The notes under the pieces were generated by a model that did no database searches, was not told the origin of the DNA, and was given only the letters and a program-made list of their open reading frames with translations. A stretch of 64,000 nucleotides of DNA from assembly GCA_963799425.1 (NCBI GenBank), contig CAWCXA010000019.1:62001-126000 (forward strand), given 5' to 3'. The translations under genes and the position numbers were made by a program. The DNA comes from CAVWSM01 sp963799425. Lineage in GTDB: Bacteria > Actinomycetota > Actinomycetes > Jiangellales > Jiangellaceae. How positions within the stretch are numbered: position 1 is the stretch's first letter; each line of letters begins with the position of its first letter. Of this stretch, positions 48,545 through 58,539 are shown in pieces.

Positions 48545-51112
48545 CTAGGGCAGCGTGGCGAGGCCGAGCTCGGTGACGGTGGGGACGAGCGGGTGCGTGG
48601 GCACGACACGCACGGTGTAGCCGAAGGCGCCGGTGCGGTCGAGCGTCACATCGCCGTCGAAGCGATAGCGCCCCGGCTCGTAGGTCTCTCCCACCGTCAG
48701 TGCAGACGTCACAGGGCGCAGGAGCTCGTCGGATTCGTCGACCCGGCCGTAGACGACCTGCACCGAGACATCCTCGGGCAGGAGATCGCCCAGCGACACA
48801 AAGGCGTGCAGGTTGACCGACTGCCCGATCTCGAACGACTCGGGCGCCGACACCGTCTCCACGTGCTCGACACGCACGCTCGGCCACGCCTTGCGCACCT
48901 TGCGCTTCCACTGCGCCAGCTCCGCTGCCCCAGTGAAGTCGGCGTCGAGCGAGCGAGCCGCGGCCGCGGCCGGGATGTAGAGGGTCTGCGCGTATTCACT
49001 CACCATGCGCGTCGCCAGCACCTTGGGCCCGAGAGTGGTGAGCGTGTGGCGCACCATCTCCAGCCAGCGACTGGGCAGCCCGTCGTCATTGGTGTCGTAG
49101 AACCGCGGGATGACCTCGTTCTCGATGATCTCGTAGAGTGCCAACGCCTCGAGGTCGTCGCGCTTCTCGGTGTTGTCCACACCGGCTGCCGACGGGATGG
49201 CCCAGCCATTGTCGCCGTCGAACCACTCGTCCCACCACCCGTCGAGGATCGACAGGTTGAGACCACCATTGAGGGCGGCCTTCATGCCCGAGGTACCGGA
49301 TGCCTCATGCGGGCGCAGGGGGTTGTTGAGCCAGACGTCACACCCCGGATAGAGGGTCTGCGCCATCCCGATGTCGTAGTTGGGCAGGAACACGATGCGG
49401 TGCCGCACGGCCGGATCGTCGGCAAAGCGCACCATCTCCTGGATGAGCTTCTTGCCGCTGTCGTCGGCAGGGTGCGCCTTGCCCGCGATGACAATCTGGA
49501 TCGGTCTCTCGGGGTCGCGCAGCAGCCTCGTGAGCCGCTCCGGGTCCTGCAGCATCAGGGTGAGTCGCTTGTACGAAGCACCGCGCCGGGCGAAGCCGAT
49601 CGTGCACACGTCAGGGTCCATCACCTGGTCGATCCAGCCGACCTCGGGCTCGCTCGCCCCACGCTGCAGCCAGGACTTGCGCAACCGTCGACGGACGTCA
49701 TCCACCAACCTGGCACGGGTGACGCGCTTCGCCCGCCACATCTGGGCGTCCGGGATCTTGCCTATCGCCTCGGACCAGCCGTCGCCTTGCTCGATGAAGG
49801 CGCGCCCGGCGTGTCGCTCGGCCAGCGCGAGGAATTCCCCCGCGACCCACGTCGGCGCGTGCACCCCGTTGGTGATCGAGCCGATGGGCACCTCGGCGCG
49901 GTCGAAGCCCGGCCACAGACCGGCGAACATCTCCCTGCTCACCTCACCGTGCAGGCGGGAGACGCCATTGGCCCGCTGGGAGAGGCGCAGGCCCATCACA
50001 GCCATGTTGAAGACGGTCGGGTCGCCACCCTCGTAGGTCTCCGCGCCAAGCTCGAGGATGCGCTCCACCGGCATTCCCTCGGCCGCGTTGTCGCCGCCGA
50101 AGTGCTGGAGCACGAGCTCGCGGGAGAACCGGTCGATGCCCGCGGGCACCGGGGTATGCGTCGTGAAGACCGTCCCGGCGCGCACCGCCTCCAGTGCTGT
50201 GTCGAAGTCGACCCCTGACCCGGTCACGAGCTCACGGATGCGCTCCAGGCCCAGGTAGCCGGCATGCCCCTCGTTGGTGTGGAAGACCTCCGGCTCCGGT
50301 GCGCCGGTGATGCGGCAGTAGGCCCGCAGCGCGCGCACGCCCCCGATGCCGAGCAGCATCTCCTGCTCGAGCCGGTGCTCGGAAGAGCCGCCGTACAACC
50401 GGTCGGTGATATCGCGCTCGCTAGGGGCGTTCTCCTCGACATGGCTGTCGATCATCAGGAGCGGGACGCGGCCGACCTCAGCGACCCAGATGTGGGCCGC
50501 GACGCTCCTCCCGTCAGGCAGCCCGACCACGACGACCGCCGGTGCGCCGTCGGCCTCCCGAAGCAGGCTTATCGGCATGCCGTCAGGGTCGGCGACGGGA
50601 TAGCGCTCCTGCTGCCACCCCTCCCGCGAAAGGGTCTGCCGGAAGTAGCCCTGCCGGTAGAGCAGGCCCACCCCGATGATGGGCACGCCCAGGTCGCTCG
50701 CCGCCTTGAGATGGTCGCCGGCGAGGATGCCGAGGCCTCCCGAATACTGCGGGAGCACCTGCGTGAGGCCGAACTCCGGGGAGAAGTAGGCGATCGAGGT
50801 CGGTGACTCGGCACCGAGCGACTGATACCAGCGCGCACCCATGAGGTAGTCGTTGAGATCGTCGGCGGCATCGCGGACCTGACGGAGGAACCTGCGATCG
50901 TTGGCAAGCTCGTTGAGCCGATCGGCCGGCACCTCCCCCAGCAGCCGCACCGGGTCGTGCCCAACGGCCTCCCACACCTCGGGGTCGACACCCGCAAACA
51001 GGTCCTGTGTCTCCGGGTGCCAGGACCAGCGCAGGTTGGTGATCAGCTGGCCCAGAGGGGCCAGCGAGGGCGGCAGGACCGTGCGGACGGTCAGTCGTCG
51101 GATGGCTCGCAC
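48545..51112 (-). CDS. glgP: Alpha-glucan phosphorylase
   Basis: 855 aa, GT35 of the short/GlgP-like type. Releases glucose-1-phosphate from alpha-1,4-glucan. N-terminal DUF3417 region (RWSWHPETQDLFAGVDPEVW), YFSPEFGLTQVLPQYSGGLG, HTNEGHAGYLGLERI, phosphate and glucan contacts FARRGASYKRL, and the PLP-Lys region ASGTSGMKAALNGGLNLS. GTG 51112. Divergent from glgE; the 101 bp between them holds two dyads. Confidence 0.95.
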   Translation of the reverse strand: MRAIRRLTVRTVLPPSLAPLGQLITNLRWSWHPETQDLFAGVDPEVWEAVGHDPVRLLGEVPADRLNELANDRRFLRQVRDAADDLNDYLMGARWYQSLGAESPTSIAYFSPEFGLTQVLPQYSGGLGILAGDHLKAASDLGVPIIGVGLLYRQGYFRQTLSREGWQQERYPVADPDGMPISLLREADGAPAVVVVGLPDGRSVAAHIWVAEVGRVPLLMIDSHVEENAPSERDITDRLYGGSSEHRLEQEMLLGIGGVRALRAYCRITGAPEPEVFHTNEGHAGYLGLERIRELVTGSGVDFDTALEAVRAGTVFTTHTPVPAGIDRFSRELVLQHFGGDNAAEGMPVERILELGAETYEGGDPTVFNMAVMGLRLSQRANGVSRLHGEVSREMFAGLWPGFDRAEVPIGSITNGVHAPTWVAGEFLALAERHAGRAFIEQGDGWSEAIGKIPDAQMWRAKRVTRARLVDDVRRRLRKSWLQRGASEPEVGWIDQVMDPDVCTIGFARRGASYKRLTLMLQDPERLTRLLRDPERPIQIVIAGKAHPADDSGKKLIQEMVRFADDPAVRHRIVFLPNYDIGMAQTLYPGCDVWLNNPLRPHEASGTSGMKAALNGGLNLSILDGWWDEWFDGDNGWAIPSAAGVDNTEKRDDLEALALYEIIENEVIPRFYDTNDDGLPSRWLEMVRHTLTTLGPKVLATRMVSEYAQTLYIPAAAAARSLDADFTGAAELAQWKRKVRKAWPSVRVEHVETVSAPESFEIGQSVNLHAFVSLGDLLPEDVSVQVVYGRVDESDELLRPVTSALTVGETYEPGRYRFDGDVTLDRTGAFGYTVRVVPTHPLVPTVTELGLATLP

Positions 51113-51160
51113 GGTGTCACCCTAATAGCGACCCCAGACCTAGCCCGCGGGCCTACTGCT

Positions 51161-51209
51161 CAACCCGGTCACGTAACGGGTTGTTCACCCAACCTGTCGG
51201 TACGGTTGG
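51161..51209. promoter_or_regulatory. Two dyads with identical 9-bp spacers in the glgP/glgE divide
   Basis: CAACCCG-N9-CGGGTTG (51161-51183) and CCAACC-N9-GGTTGG (51189-51209) are perfect inverted repeats with the same spacing, offset by about 27 bp. The second ends within the glgE ribosome site (GGTTGGAGCG). The arrangement suits a regulator that acts on both divergent genes. Confidence 0.5.
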
Positions 51210-51213
51210 AGCG

Positions 51214-53235
51214 ATGACCGGACGCATCCCCATCCTTGATGTCCAGCCTGTCGTGGAGTGCGGCCGGTACGCCGCACACGCCGTGGTGGGCGAGGAGTTC
51301 GACGTCTCCGCGACCGTGTTTCGCGAGGGACACGACGCAGTCAACGCAACCGTCGTGCTGCACCCCTCCGGCGGCCGCGACCCGATCGCGATCCCGATGG
51401 CCCCCGGCGCCATCGGCACCGACCGCTGGCACGCGACAGTCACCCCCGACCAAGAGGGCACCTGGTCGTTCACAGTCGAGGGCTGGGGCGACCCGTGGGC
51501 TACCTGGCTGCATACGGCGGAGATCAAGGTGCCGGCCGGCATCGACGTCGACTTGGTGTTCACGGAGGGTGCCGCTTTGCTCGACCGCGCGTCCCGTGGC
51601 CTACCGCGCGGCACTCCGGAGGAGAAGGCTGTGCTCCGCGCGGCCGCCAAGGCGATGCGCGACCGCCACCGCCCCGATCCCGTACGGCTCGCAGCGGCCC
51701 ACGACACCACGGTCGCCGAGATCCTTCAGCAGCATCCGCTGCGTGAACTCGTGACCGAGTCGGGGCCCTACCCCCTGCTGGTTGAGCGGGAGCGGGCGCT
51801 GTTCGGGTCTTGGTACGAGCTGTTCCCTCGCTCCGAAGGCGCCCAACGAGTGTCCCAACGAGGTTCAACGGGCGACGAGAACGTCCACTGGGTGTCGGGC
51901 ACCTTTCGCACCACGATGGAGCGGCTGCCCGCGCTCGCGGCGCAGGGGTTCGACGTCGTCTACCTGCCGCCGATCCATCCCATCGGACGCACGTTCCGTA
52001 AAGGCCCCAACAACACCCTCGACGCAGGCCCGGAGGATCCGGGAGTCCCGTGGGCGATCGGCGGCCCCGAGGGCGGCCATGACGCGATCCACCCCGACCT
52101 CGGCACCATCGAGGACTTCGACGCGCTCGTCGCCCGCACGCGCGAACTAGGCATGGAGATCGCGCTCGACCTGGCGTTGCAGGCCAGCCCCGACCACCCG
52201 TGGGTCTCCAAGCACCCCGAGTGGTTCTCGGTGCGGGCCGACGGCACGATCGCCTACGCCGAGAACCCGCCCAAGAAGTACCAGGACATCTACCCGATCA
52301 ACTTCGACCGGGATCCGGAGGGCATCTACCAGGAGGTCCTGCGCATCGTCCGGCACTGGATGGCGCACGGAGTTCGCATCTTCCGCGTCGACAACCCGCA
52401 CACGAAGCCGATCAACTTCTGGGAATGGCTGATCGGCGAGGTACGCCGGACCGATCCCGACGTCATCTTCCTCGCCGAGGCGTTCACCCGGCCGGCAGTG
52501 ATGCACGCGCTGGGCAAGGTCGGCTTCCAGCAGTCCTACACCTACTTCACCTGGCGCAACCACGACTGGGAGCTGCGGGAGTACGCCCAAGAGCTGGTGG
52601 CCGCGGCCCACTACATGCGGCCTAACTTCTTCGTCAACACCCCCGACATCCTCACTGAGTACCTGCAGTACGGCGGGCCCGCGGCGTTCAAGATCCGCGC
52701 GGTGCTCGCCGCGATGCTGTCGCCGACGTGGGGCGTCTACAGCGGCTACGAACTCTTCGAGCACGTCGCTGTGCGTCCACGCAGTGAGGAATACCTCGAC
52801 TCTGAGAAGTACCAATACCGCCCGCGCGACTGGTCCGCGTACGAGCCGGGCGGCCCCAAGCAGGGGCAGTCGCTCACGCCCTACATCACGCGCCTCAACG
52901 AGCTGCGCCGCGCCCACCCCGCCCTGCAATGGCTGCGAAACCTTCGTTTCCACGGGGTCGAGGGCGCCGACATGCTGGCTTTCTCCAAGACCCGACGGCT
53001 ACCCGACGGCAGCGATGACGTCGTCATCGTGATCGTCAACCTCGACCCGCATGGGACCCGCGAAGGACTGGTGCACCTGAACATGCCGGCGTTGGGCTTC
53101 GACTGGCACGAGACGTTTGCGGCCCACGACGAGATCTCGGGTAAGACGTTCCGGTGGGGCGAGCGCAACTTCGTCCGACTCGACCCAGGAGTCGAGCCCG
53201 CCCACATCCTGTCCGCGCGGCGGTGGAGCGCATGA
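51214..53235 (+). CDS. glgE: Alpha-1,4-glucan:maltose-1-phosphate maltosyltransferase
   Basis: 673 aa GH13_3 enzyme extending glucan with maltosyl units from maltose-1-phosphate. ATG 51214 (MTGRIPILDVQPVVECGRY) with GGAG upstream. N-terminal beta-sandwich and bundle domains; barrel motifs VYLPPIHPIGRTFRKGPNN, the nucleophile Asp in IFRVDNPHTKPINFW and acid Glu in IFLAEAFTRPAVMH. KYQYRPRDW near the C-terminus also fits the family. First gene of the coupled glgE-treS-mak-glgB operon. Confidence 0.97.
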   Translation: MTGRIPILDVQPVVECGRYAAHAVVGEEFDVSATVFREGHDAVNATVVLHPSGGRDPIAIPMAPGAIGTDRWHATVTPDQEGTWSFTVEGWGDPWATWLHTAEIKVPAGIDVDLVFTEGAALLDRASRGLPRGTPEEKAVLRAAAKAMRDRHRPDPVRLAAAHDTTVAEILQQHPLRELVTESGPYPLLVERERALFGSWYELFPRSEGAQRVSQRGSTGDENVHWVSGTFRTTMERLPALAAQGFDVVYLPPIHPIGRTFRKGPNNTLDAGPEDPGVPWAIGGPEGGHDAIHPDLGTIEDFDALVARTRELGMEIALDLALQASPDHPWVSKHPEWFSVRADGTIAYAENPPKKYQDIYPINFDRDPEGIYQEVLRIVRHWMAHGVRIFRVDNPHTKPINFWEWLIGEVRRTDPDVIFLAEAFTRPAVMHALGKVGFQQSYTYFTWRNHDWELREYAQELVAAAHYMRPNFFVNTPDILTEYLQYGGPAAFKIRAVLAAMLSPTWGVYSGYELFEHVAVRPRSEEYLDSEKYQYRPRDWSAYEPGGPKQGQSLTPYITRLNELRRAHPALQWLRNLRFHGVEGADMLAFSKTRRLPDGSDDVVIVIVNLDPHGTREGLVHLNMPALGFDWHETFAAHDEISGKTFRWGERNFVRLDPGVEPAHILSARRWSA

Positions 53236-54926
53236 CGCACGCGCAGGTGCTGCTCCCGGTGGCGGGCAGTGACCGCGACTGGTTCAAACGTGCGGTCTTC
53301 TACGAAGTGCTCGTGCGTTCCTTCTGCGATGCCAACGCCGACGGAGTTGGTGATCTGCAGGGGCTGCGCAGCAAGCTCGACTACCTCGAGTGGCTCGGCG
53401 TCGACTGCCTTTGGCTCCCCCCGTTCATGGCCTCGCCCCTGCGTGACGGGGGCTACGACGTCTCCGACTACAAGAAGGTGCTGCCGGAGTTCGGCACACT
53501 CGACGACTTCGTCGAGCTGGTCCGCGACGCACACGCCCGCGGCATCCGGGTCATCATCGACTTCGTCATGAACCACACGTCGGACCAGCACCCGTGGTTT
53601 CAGGCATCACGCAGCGACCCCGACGGGCCCTACGGCGACTTCTACGTGTGGTCGGACACCGACGAGGGCTACCCCGGCGCGCGCATCATCTTCGTCGACA
53701 CAGAGGTGTCCAACTGGACCTTCGACCCGATCCGCAAGCAGTACTTCTGGCACCGCTTCTTCTCCCACCAGCCCGACCTCAACTTCGAGAATCCGGCCGT
53801 GCAGGAGGCGATCCTCGACGCGTTGCGGTTCTGGCTCGATATCGGCATCGACGGGTTCCGGCTCGACGCGGTGCCCTATCTGTTCGAGGCCGAGAGCACC
53901 AACTGCGAGAACCTCGAGCAGACTCACGAGTTCCTGCGCCAGGTCCGCAAGATCGTCGACGACGAATACCCCGACCGCGTCCTGCTGTGCGAGGCCAACC
54001 AGTGGCCTGAGGATGTCGTGGAATACTTCGGCGACCTCGACGCCGGCGGCGACGAGTGCCACATGGCCTTCCATTTCCCGGTGATGCCGCGCATCTTCAT
54101 GGCCGTACGGCGTGAGTCGCGCTACCCCGTGTCAGAGATCATGGAGCGCACGCCGGTCATCCCCCAGCACTGCCAGTGGGGGATCTTCCTGCGCAACCAC
54201 GACGAGCTCACCCTCGAGATGGTCACGGCCGACGAGCGCGACTACATGTGGACCGAGTACGCCAAAGACCCGCGCATGAAGGCCAACATCGGCATCCGCC
54301 GACGGCTGGCGCCGCTGCTGGACAACGACACCAACCAGATCGAGCTGTTCACCGCGCTGCTGCTCTCGCTGCCGGGATCGCCCGTCCTCTACTACGGTGA
54401 CGAGATAGGCATGGGTGACAACATCTGGCTCGGCGATCGCGACGGCGTCCGCACGCCGATGCAGTGGACCCCCGACCGCAACGCTGGGTTCTCCGCTGCC
54501 GAGCCAGGTCGCATGACCCTGCCCGTGGTGATGGACGCCGTCTACGGCTTTCAGGTCACCAACGTCGAGGCGCAGATGCAGAACACGTCGTCGCTGCTGC
54601 ATTGGACACGGCGGATGGTCCACGTCCGCAAGCAGAATCCCGCATTCGGATTGGGTACGTTCCATGACGTCGGGGGTAGTAACCCTTCCGTGCTGTCCTA
54701 CGTACGCGAGTTCGGCGACGACATCGTCCTCTGTGTCAACAACCTGTCCCGCTTCCCGCAGCCGGTAGAGCTCGACATGCGCAGGTTCGAGGGACTGGAG
54801 CCCATCGAGCTGCTCGGCGGCACGAGGTTCCCACGCATCGGCGAGCTGCCCTACCTGCTCACACTTGGGTCGCACGGCTTCTATTGGTTCCGGCTCCCTG
54901 TGGGCGCTGGCGAGGTGCACGAATGA
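53232..54926 (+). CDS. treS: Trehalose synthase (maltose alpha-D-glucosyltransferase)
   Basis: 564 aa GH13_16 enzyme interconverting trehalose and maltose. ATG 53232 overlaps the glgE stop (ATGA); the frame extends upstream within glgE without conserved sequence. Marks: WFKRAVFYEVLVRSFCDANA, WLPPFMASPLRDGGYDVSDY, IIDFVMNHTSDQHPWF, nucleophile Asp in DGFRLDAVPYLFE, Glu in LLCEANQWPEDV, FLRNHDELTLEMV. No maltokinase domain is fused; that is the next gene. Confidence 0.96.
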   Translation: MTHAQVLLPVAGSDRDWFKRAVFYEVLVRSFCDANADGVGDLQGLRSKLDYLEWLGVDCLWLPPFMASPLRDGGYDVSDYKKVLPEFGTLDDFVELVRDAHARGIRVIIDFVMNHTSDQHPWFQASRSDPDGPYGDFYVWSDTDEGYPGARIIFVDTEVSNWTFDPIRKQYFWHRFFSHQPDLNFENPAVQEAILDALRFWLDIGIDGFRLDAVPYLFEAESTNCENLEQTHEFLRQVRKIVDDEYPDRVLLCEANQWPEDVVEYFGDLDAGGDECHMAFHFPVMPRIFMAVRRESRYPVSEIMERTPVIPQHCQWGIFLRNHDELTLEMVTADERDYMWTEYAKDPRMKANIGIRRRLAPLLDNDTNQIELFTALLLSLPGSPVLYYGDEIGMGDNIWLGDRDGVRTPMQWTPDRNAGFSAAEPGRMTLPVVMDAVYGFQVTNVEAQMQNTSSLLHWTRRMVHVRKQNPAFGLGTFHDVGGSNPSVLSYVREFGDDIVLCVNNLSRFPQPVELDMRRFEGLEPIELLGGTRFPRIGELPYLLTLGSHGFYWFRLPVGAGEVHE

Positions 54927-56326
54927 GCGACCAGACCACGTCGATGCTCACCGACGAGGAGCGCGCACAGCTCCCCGAGCTGCTGGCTGCGTGGATCCCA
55001 CATCAACGCTGGTTCGGCGGCAAGCACCAACCCGTCGACCGAGCACGCATCCTCAGCGCGACAGTCATGCGGGAGGCCGACCCTCGGGTCGAACACCTCG
55101 TGCTCGGCGTCCGTCAAGGTGCTGAGGAGTCCGCCTACCAGGTGTGGGTGAGCATCCGCCACGAGCCAGAGGCGCGGATGGATCACGTCCTGGTCGGCCA
55201 GCTAGGCGAGCGGTACGTCTACGACGCGCTGCATGACAAGGACGCAACGACTGGCCTCCTCGCAGCCATCGAGAAGTCGGAGGACCACGGCAACGTCAGT
55301 TTCCACAAGGCCGGCGACGACGAGCTGCCGGTCAACGAGCTCTCGACGGTGCTCACGGTTGAGCAGAGCAACACATCGCTGGCCTTCGGCGATGCCGCTC
55401 TCTTGAAGGCGTACCGACGACTGCAGCCGGGGGTCAACCCCGACGTGGAGATACACCAGGCGCTCACAGAAGCCGGCTGCGAGAACGTCGCGGCCCTCTT
55501 GGGGTGGGTTGACGGGCGGTGGACCGACCCCGACACCGGCACAGAGGTCACCGGCAGCCTGGCAATGCTCCAGCGGTTCCTCGTCACCGCCACCGACGGG
55601 TGGCAGCTGGCGACCACGAGCGTGCGTGATCTCTACGCCGAGGCCGACCTGCATGCCGAGGAGGTCGGTGGAGACTTCGCCGGCGAGGCCCAACGGCTCG
55701 GCGAGGCCACGGCGATCGTGCACCGCTACCTTGCCGAGACGCTCGAAACCGGTGAGCTGGGACCCGATGGGCTGGCTGCCCTTGCCCAGCAGATGCATCG
55801 ACGACTCGAGTTCTCGGTCGGCGAGCTACCGCAGATCGCCTCCTATGCGACTGGACTCGCAGCCGCCATCGACCGGCTCAACACGCTGACCGATCCGGTC
55901 CCCGTACAGCGCCTACATGGTGACTTGCATCTCGGCCAGACGCTGCGCACCGTGCTTGGCTGGAAGCTCCTCGATTTCGAAGGCGAGCCCCACGAGCCGA
56001 GGGAGCAGCGCGTCGCGCTCGCGTCGCCGCTGCGCGACGTCGGTGCAATGCTCCGCTCGTTCGACTACGCCGCCCAGCACCTGCTCATTGCCGACCATCC
56101 CGGCGACGGGCAGCTCGCCTATCGCGCCGAGGAGTGGCGGGTGCGCAACTCGGCAGCGTTCTGCGACGGCTATTCGAGGGTGGCCGGCAGCGATCCCCGC
56201 GACCAAGAGGTGCTGCTGCGGGCCTACGAGATCGACAAGGCGATGTACGAGGTCGTCTACGAGGCACGCAATCGGCCCAGCTGGCTGCAGATCCCGTTGA
56301 GCGCCATCGATCGGCTCGCCACATGA
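54923..56326 (+). CDS. mak: Maltokinase
   Basis: 467 aa. Phosphorylates maltose to maltose-1-phosphate for GlgE. ATG 54923 overlaps the treS stop. N-terminal cap (LPELLAAWIPHQRWFGGKH) then an APH-like kinase: lysine-bearing strand DAALLKAYRRLQPG, catalytic loop RLHGDLHLGQTLRT and the metal motif LLDFEGEPHEPREQR. Also known as Pep2. Confidence 0.95.
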   Translation: MSDQTTSMLTDEERAQLPELLAAWIPHQRWFGGKHQPVDRARILSATVMREADPRVEHLVLGVRQGAEESAYQVWVSIRHEPEARMDHVLVGQLGERYVYDALHDKDATTGLLAAIEKSEDHGNVSFHKAGDDELPVNELSTVLTVEQSNTSLAFGDAALLKAYRRLQPGVNPDVEIHQALTEAGCENVAALLGWVDGRWTDPDTGTEVTGSLAMLQRFLVTATDGWQLATTSVRDLYAEADLHAEEVGGDFAGEAQRLGEATAIVHRYLAETLETGELGPDGLAALAQQMHRRLEFSVGELPQIASYATGLAAAIDRLNTLTDPVPVQRLHGDLHLGQTLRTVLGWKLLDFEGEPHEPREQRVALASPLRDVGAMLRSFDYAAQHLLIADHPGDGQLAYRAEEWRVRNSAAFCDGYSRVAGSDPRDQEVLLRAYEIDKAMYEVVYEARNRPSWLQIPLSAIDRLAT

Positions 56327-58500
56327 GCGGCGTCGCCTCCAACATCTCGGTCGCGGAGCTGCGGCACCTCGTCGCTGGCGACCACAGCAACCCGCACGCG
56401 ATCCTCGGTGCGCACCCTGTCGGTGACTCAGTTGTCGTGCGCACGCTTCGGCCGCTCGCCGACCGCGTGGAACTCGTCGAGGGCGATCATGCGCCGGTGC
56501 GGCTCGAGCACGTGGCGTACGGCGTATGGGAGACAACCCTCCCCAGCCAGCAGGTCTCCGACTACCGCCTCGACGTCACCTATGGCGAGCAAACCAGCCG
56601 GGTCGACGACCCGTACCGATTTCTGCCCACCCTCGGCGAGGTCGACCTGCACCTGATCGCGGAGGGCCGGCACGAACGGCTCTGGGAGGTGCTGGGTGCG
56701 CATCTCCACTCCTACGACGGCACACTCGGCCAGGTCACCGGCACATCGTTCTCGGTGTGGGCGCCCAATGCCCGCGGCGTCCGCGTTGTAGGCGACTTCA
56801 ATCAATGGGACGGCCGGGCGCACCCGATGCGCACGCTCGGCTCGTCAGGGGTCTGGGAGCTGTTCGTCCCCGGCGTCGAGGCCGGCACGCGTTACAAGTT
56901 CGCGGTGCTCGGCCGCGACGGGACCTGGCGGGAGAAGGCCGACCCGCTCGCCCGTCAAGCCGAGGAGCCCCCGAACACCGCCTCGGTTGTCACGCAGACC
57001 TCGTACGAGTGGGCCGACGGCGACTGGATGCAACGCCGGGCCGAGAGCCGACCCGACGCCGAGCCGATGAGCGTCTACGAGGTGCACATCGGCTCCTGGC
57101 GCCGTGGTCGCTCCTACCGCAGCCTGGCCAGGGAGCTCACCGACTACGTGCTCGAGACCGGCTTCACGCACGTGGAGTTCCTGCCCGTCGCAGAGCATCC
57201 GTTCGGCGGGTCATGGGGCTACCAGGTGTCGTCCTACTACGCCCCGACCGCACGGTTCGGCCACCCCGACGACCTCCGCTACCTCATCGACCAGCTGCAC
57301 CAGGCCGGCATCGGAGTGATCATCGACTGGGTGCCGGCGCACTTCCCCAAGGACGCGTGGGCGTTGGCGAGATTTGACGGCACACCGTTGTACGAGCCCG
57401 CCGACCCGCGCCGCGGCGAGCAACCCGACTGGGGCACGCTCGTGTTCGACTTCGGCCGGCACGAGGTGCGCAACTTCCTGGTGGCCAACGCGCTCTACTG
57501 GCTGCGGGAGTTTCACGTCGACGGGCTGCGCGTCGACGCGGTCGCCTCGATGCTCTACCTCGACTACTCACGCGAGGCAGGCGAGTGGACGCCCAACATC
57601 TACGGTGGCCGGGAAAACCTCGAAGCCGTGTCGTTCCTGCAGGAGACCAACGCCACCGTCTATCGCGAGGTCCCCGGCATCGTCACGATCGCCGAGGAGT
57701 CGACCTCGTGGCCCGGCGTCACCCGCGCCACCCACCTCGGCGGTCTCGGTTTCGGCATGAAGTGGAACATGGGCTGGATGCACGACTCGCTGGGCTACAT
57801 GCAGCACGAGCCGGTGCACCGACAGTTCCACCATCACCAGATGACCTTCGCGATGATGTACGCCTACAGCGAGCACTTCGTGCTGCCGCTGTCGCACGAC
57901 GAGGTTGTGCACGGCAAGGGGTCGCTGCTGCGCAAGATGCCGGGCGACCGGTGGCAGCAGCTGGCCAACCTCCGCGCCTTCTACGCCTTCATGTGGGCCC
58001 ACCCAGGCAAGCAACTGCTGTTCATGGGCTGCGAGTTCGGGCAGGAGGCCGAGTGGGCCGAGTCGCGTGAGCTCGACTGGTGGCTGCTCGACCACCCCGA
58101 GCACGCAGGGCTTCGCCGGCTGGTCAGCGACCTCAACCGCGTCTACCGCGAGACATCGGCGCTGTGGGCGCTGGACTCCGACTCAGCCGGGTTCCGCTGG
58201 ATCGACGCCAATGACGCGTCGGGCAACACGTTTTCCTTCCTTCGCTACGGCACCGACGGCAGTGTGCTGGCGTGCATCTCCAACTTCGCCGCGATCCCGC
58301 ACGGCGGATACCAGCTCGGCCTGCCGCTGGCGGGTCGCTGGAGCGAAGTGGTCAACACCGACGCGGAGATCTACGGCGGCTCGGGGGTCGGCAACCTGGG
58401 CGGAGTCGAGGCAATCGACGACCCCTGGCACGGGCTGCCCGCCTCGGCACAGCTGTGGTTGCCGCCGCTCGGGTCGCTGTGGCTGCGCCACGAGGGCTGA
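56323..58500 (+). CDS. glgB: 1,4-alpha-glucan branching enzyme
   Basis: 725 aa GH13_9. ATG 56323 overlaps the maltokinase stop. Two N-terminal CBM48-like domains (HSNPHAILGAHPVGD; FSVWAPNARGVRVVGDFNQW), barrel: WVPAHFPKD, nucleophile Asp in VDGLRVDAVASMLYLDYS, acid Glu in TIAEESTSWPGV, LSHDEVVHGKGSL. Introduces alpha-1,6 branches in the polymer made by GlgE. Last gene of the operon. Confidence 0.97.
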   Translation: MSGVASNISVAELRHLVAGDHSNPHAILGAHPVGDSVVVRTLRPLADRVELVEGDHAPVRLEHVAYGVWETTLPSQQVSDYRLDVTYGEQTSRVDDPYRFLPTLGEVDLHLIAEGRHERLWEVLGAHLHSYDGTLGQVTGTSFSVWAPNARGVRVVGDFNQWDGRAHPMRTLGSSGVWELFVPGVEAGTRYKFAVLGRDGTWREKADPLARQAEEPPNTASVVTQTSYEWADGDWMQRRAESRPDAEPMSVYEVHIGSWRRGRSYRSLARELTDYVLETGFTHVEFLPVAEHPFGGSWGYQVSSYYAPTARFGHPDDLRYLIDQLHQAGIGVIIDWVPAHFPKDAWALARFDGTPLYEPADPRRGEQPDWGTLVFDFGRHEVRNFLVANALYWLREFHVDGLRVDAVASMLYLDYSREAGEWTPNIYGGRENLEAVSFLQETNATVYREVPGIVTIAEESTSWPGVTRATHLGGLGFGMKWNMGWMHDSLGYMQHEPVHRQFHHHQMTFAMMYAYSEHFVLPLSHDEVVHGKGSLLRKMPGDRWQQLANLRAFYAFMWAHPGKQLLFMGCEFGQEAEWAESRELDWWLLDHPEHAGLRRLVSDLNRVYRETSALWALDSDSAGFRWIDANDASGNTFSFLRYGTDGSVLACISNFAAIPHGGYQLGLPLAGRWSEVVNTDAEIYGGSGVGNLGGVEAIDDPWHGLPASAQLWLPPLGSLWLRHEG

Positions 58501-58539
58501 CGGCAGCGAACAGAACGCCCGCCGTCGTACGGTGCTCCG

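Noticed and set aside
48593..50218. 541-codon + frame opposite glgP
   Set aside because: Shadow of GlgP; no ribosome site and no family resemblance.
53154..53231. Upstream extension of treS within glgE
   Set aside because: An Arg/Pro-rich out-of-frame shadow of GlgE; the ATGA overlap at 53232 is the natural start.
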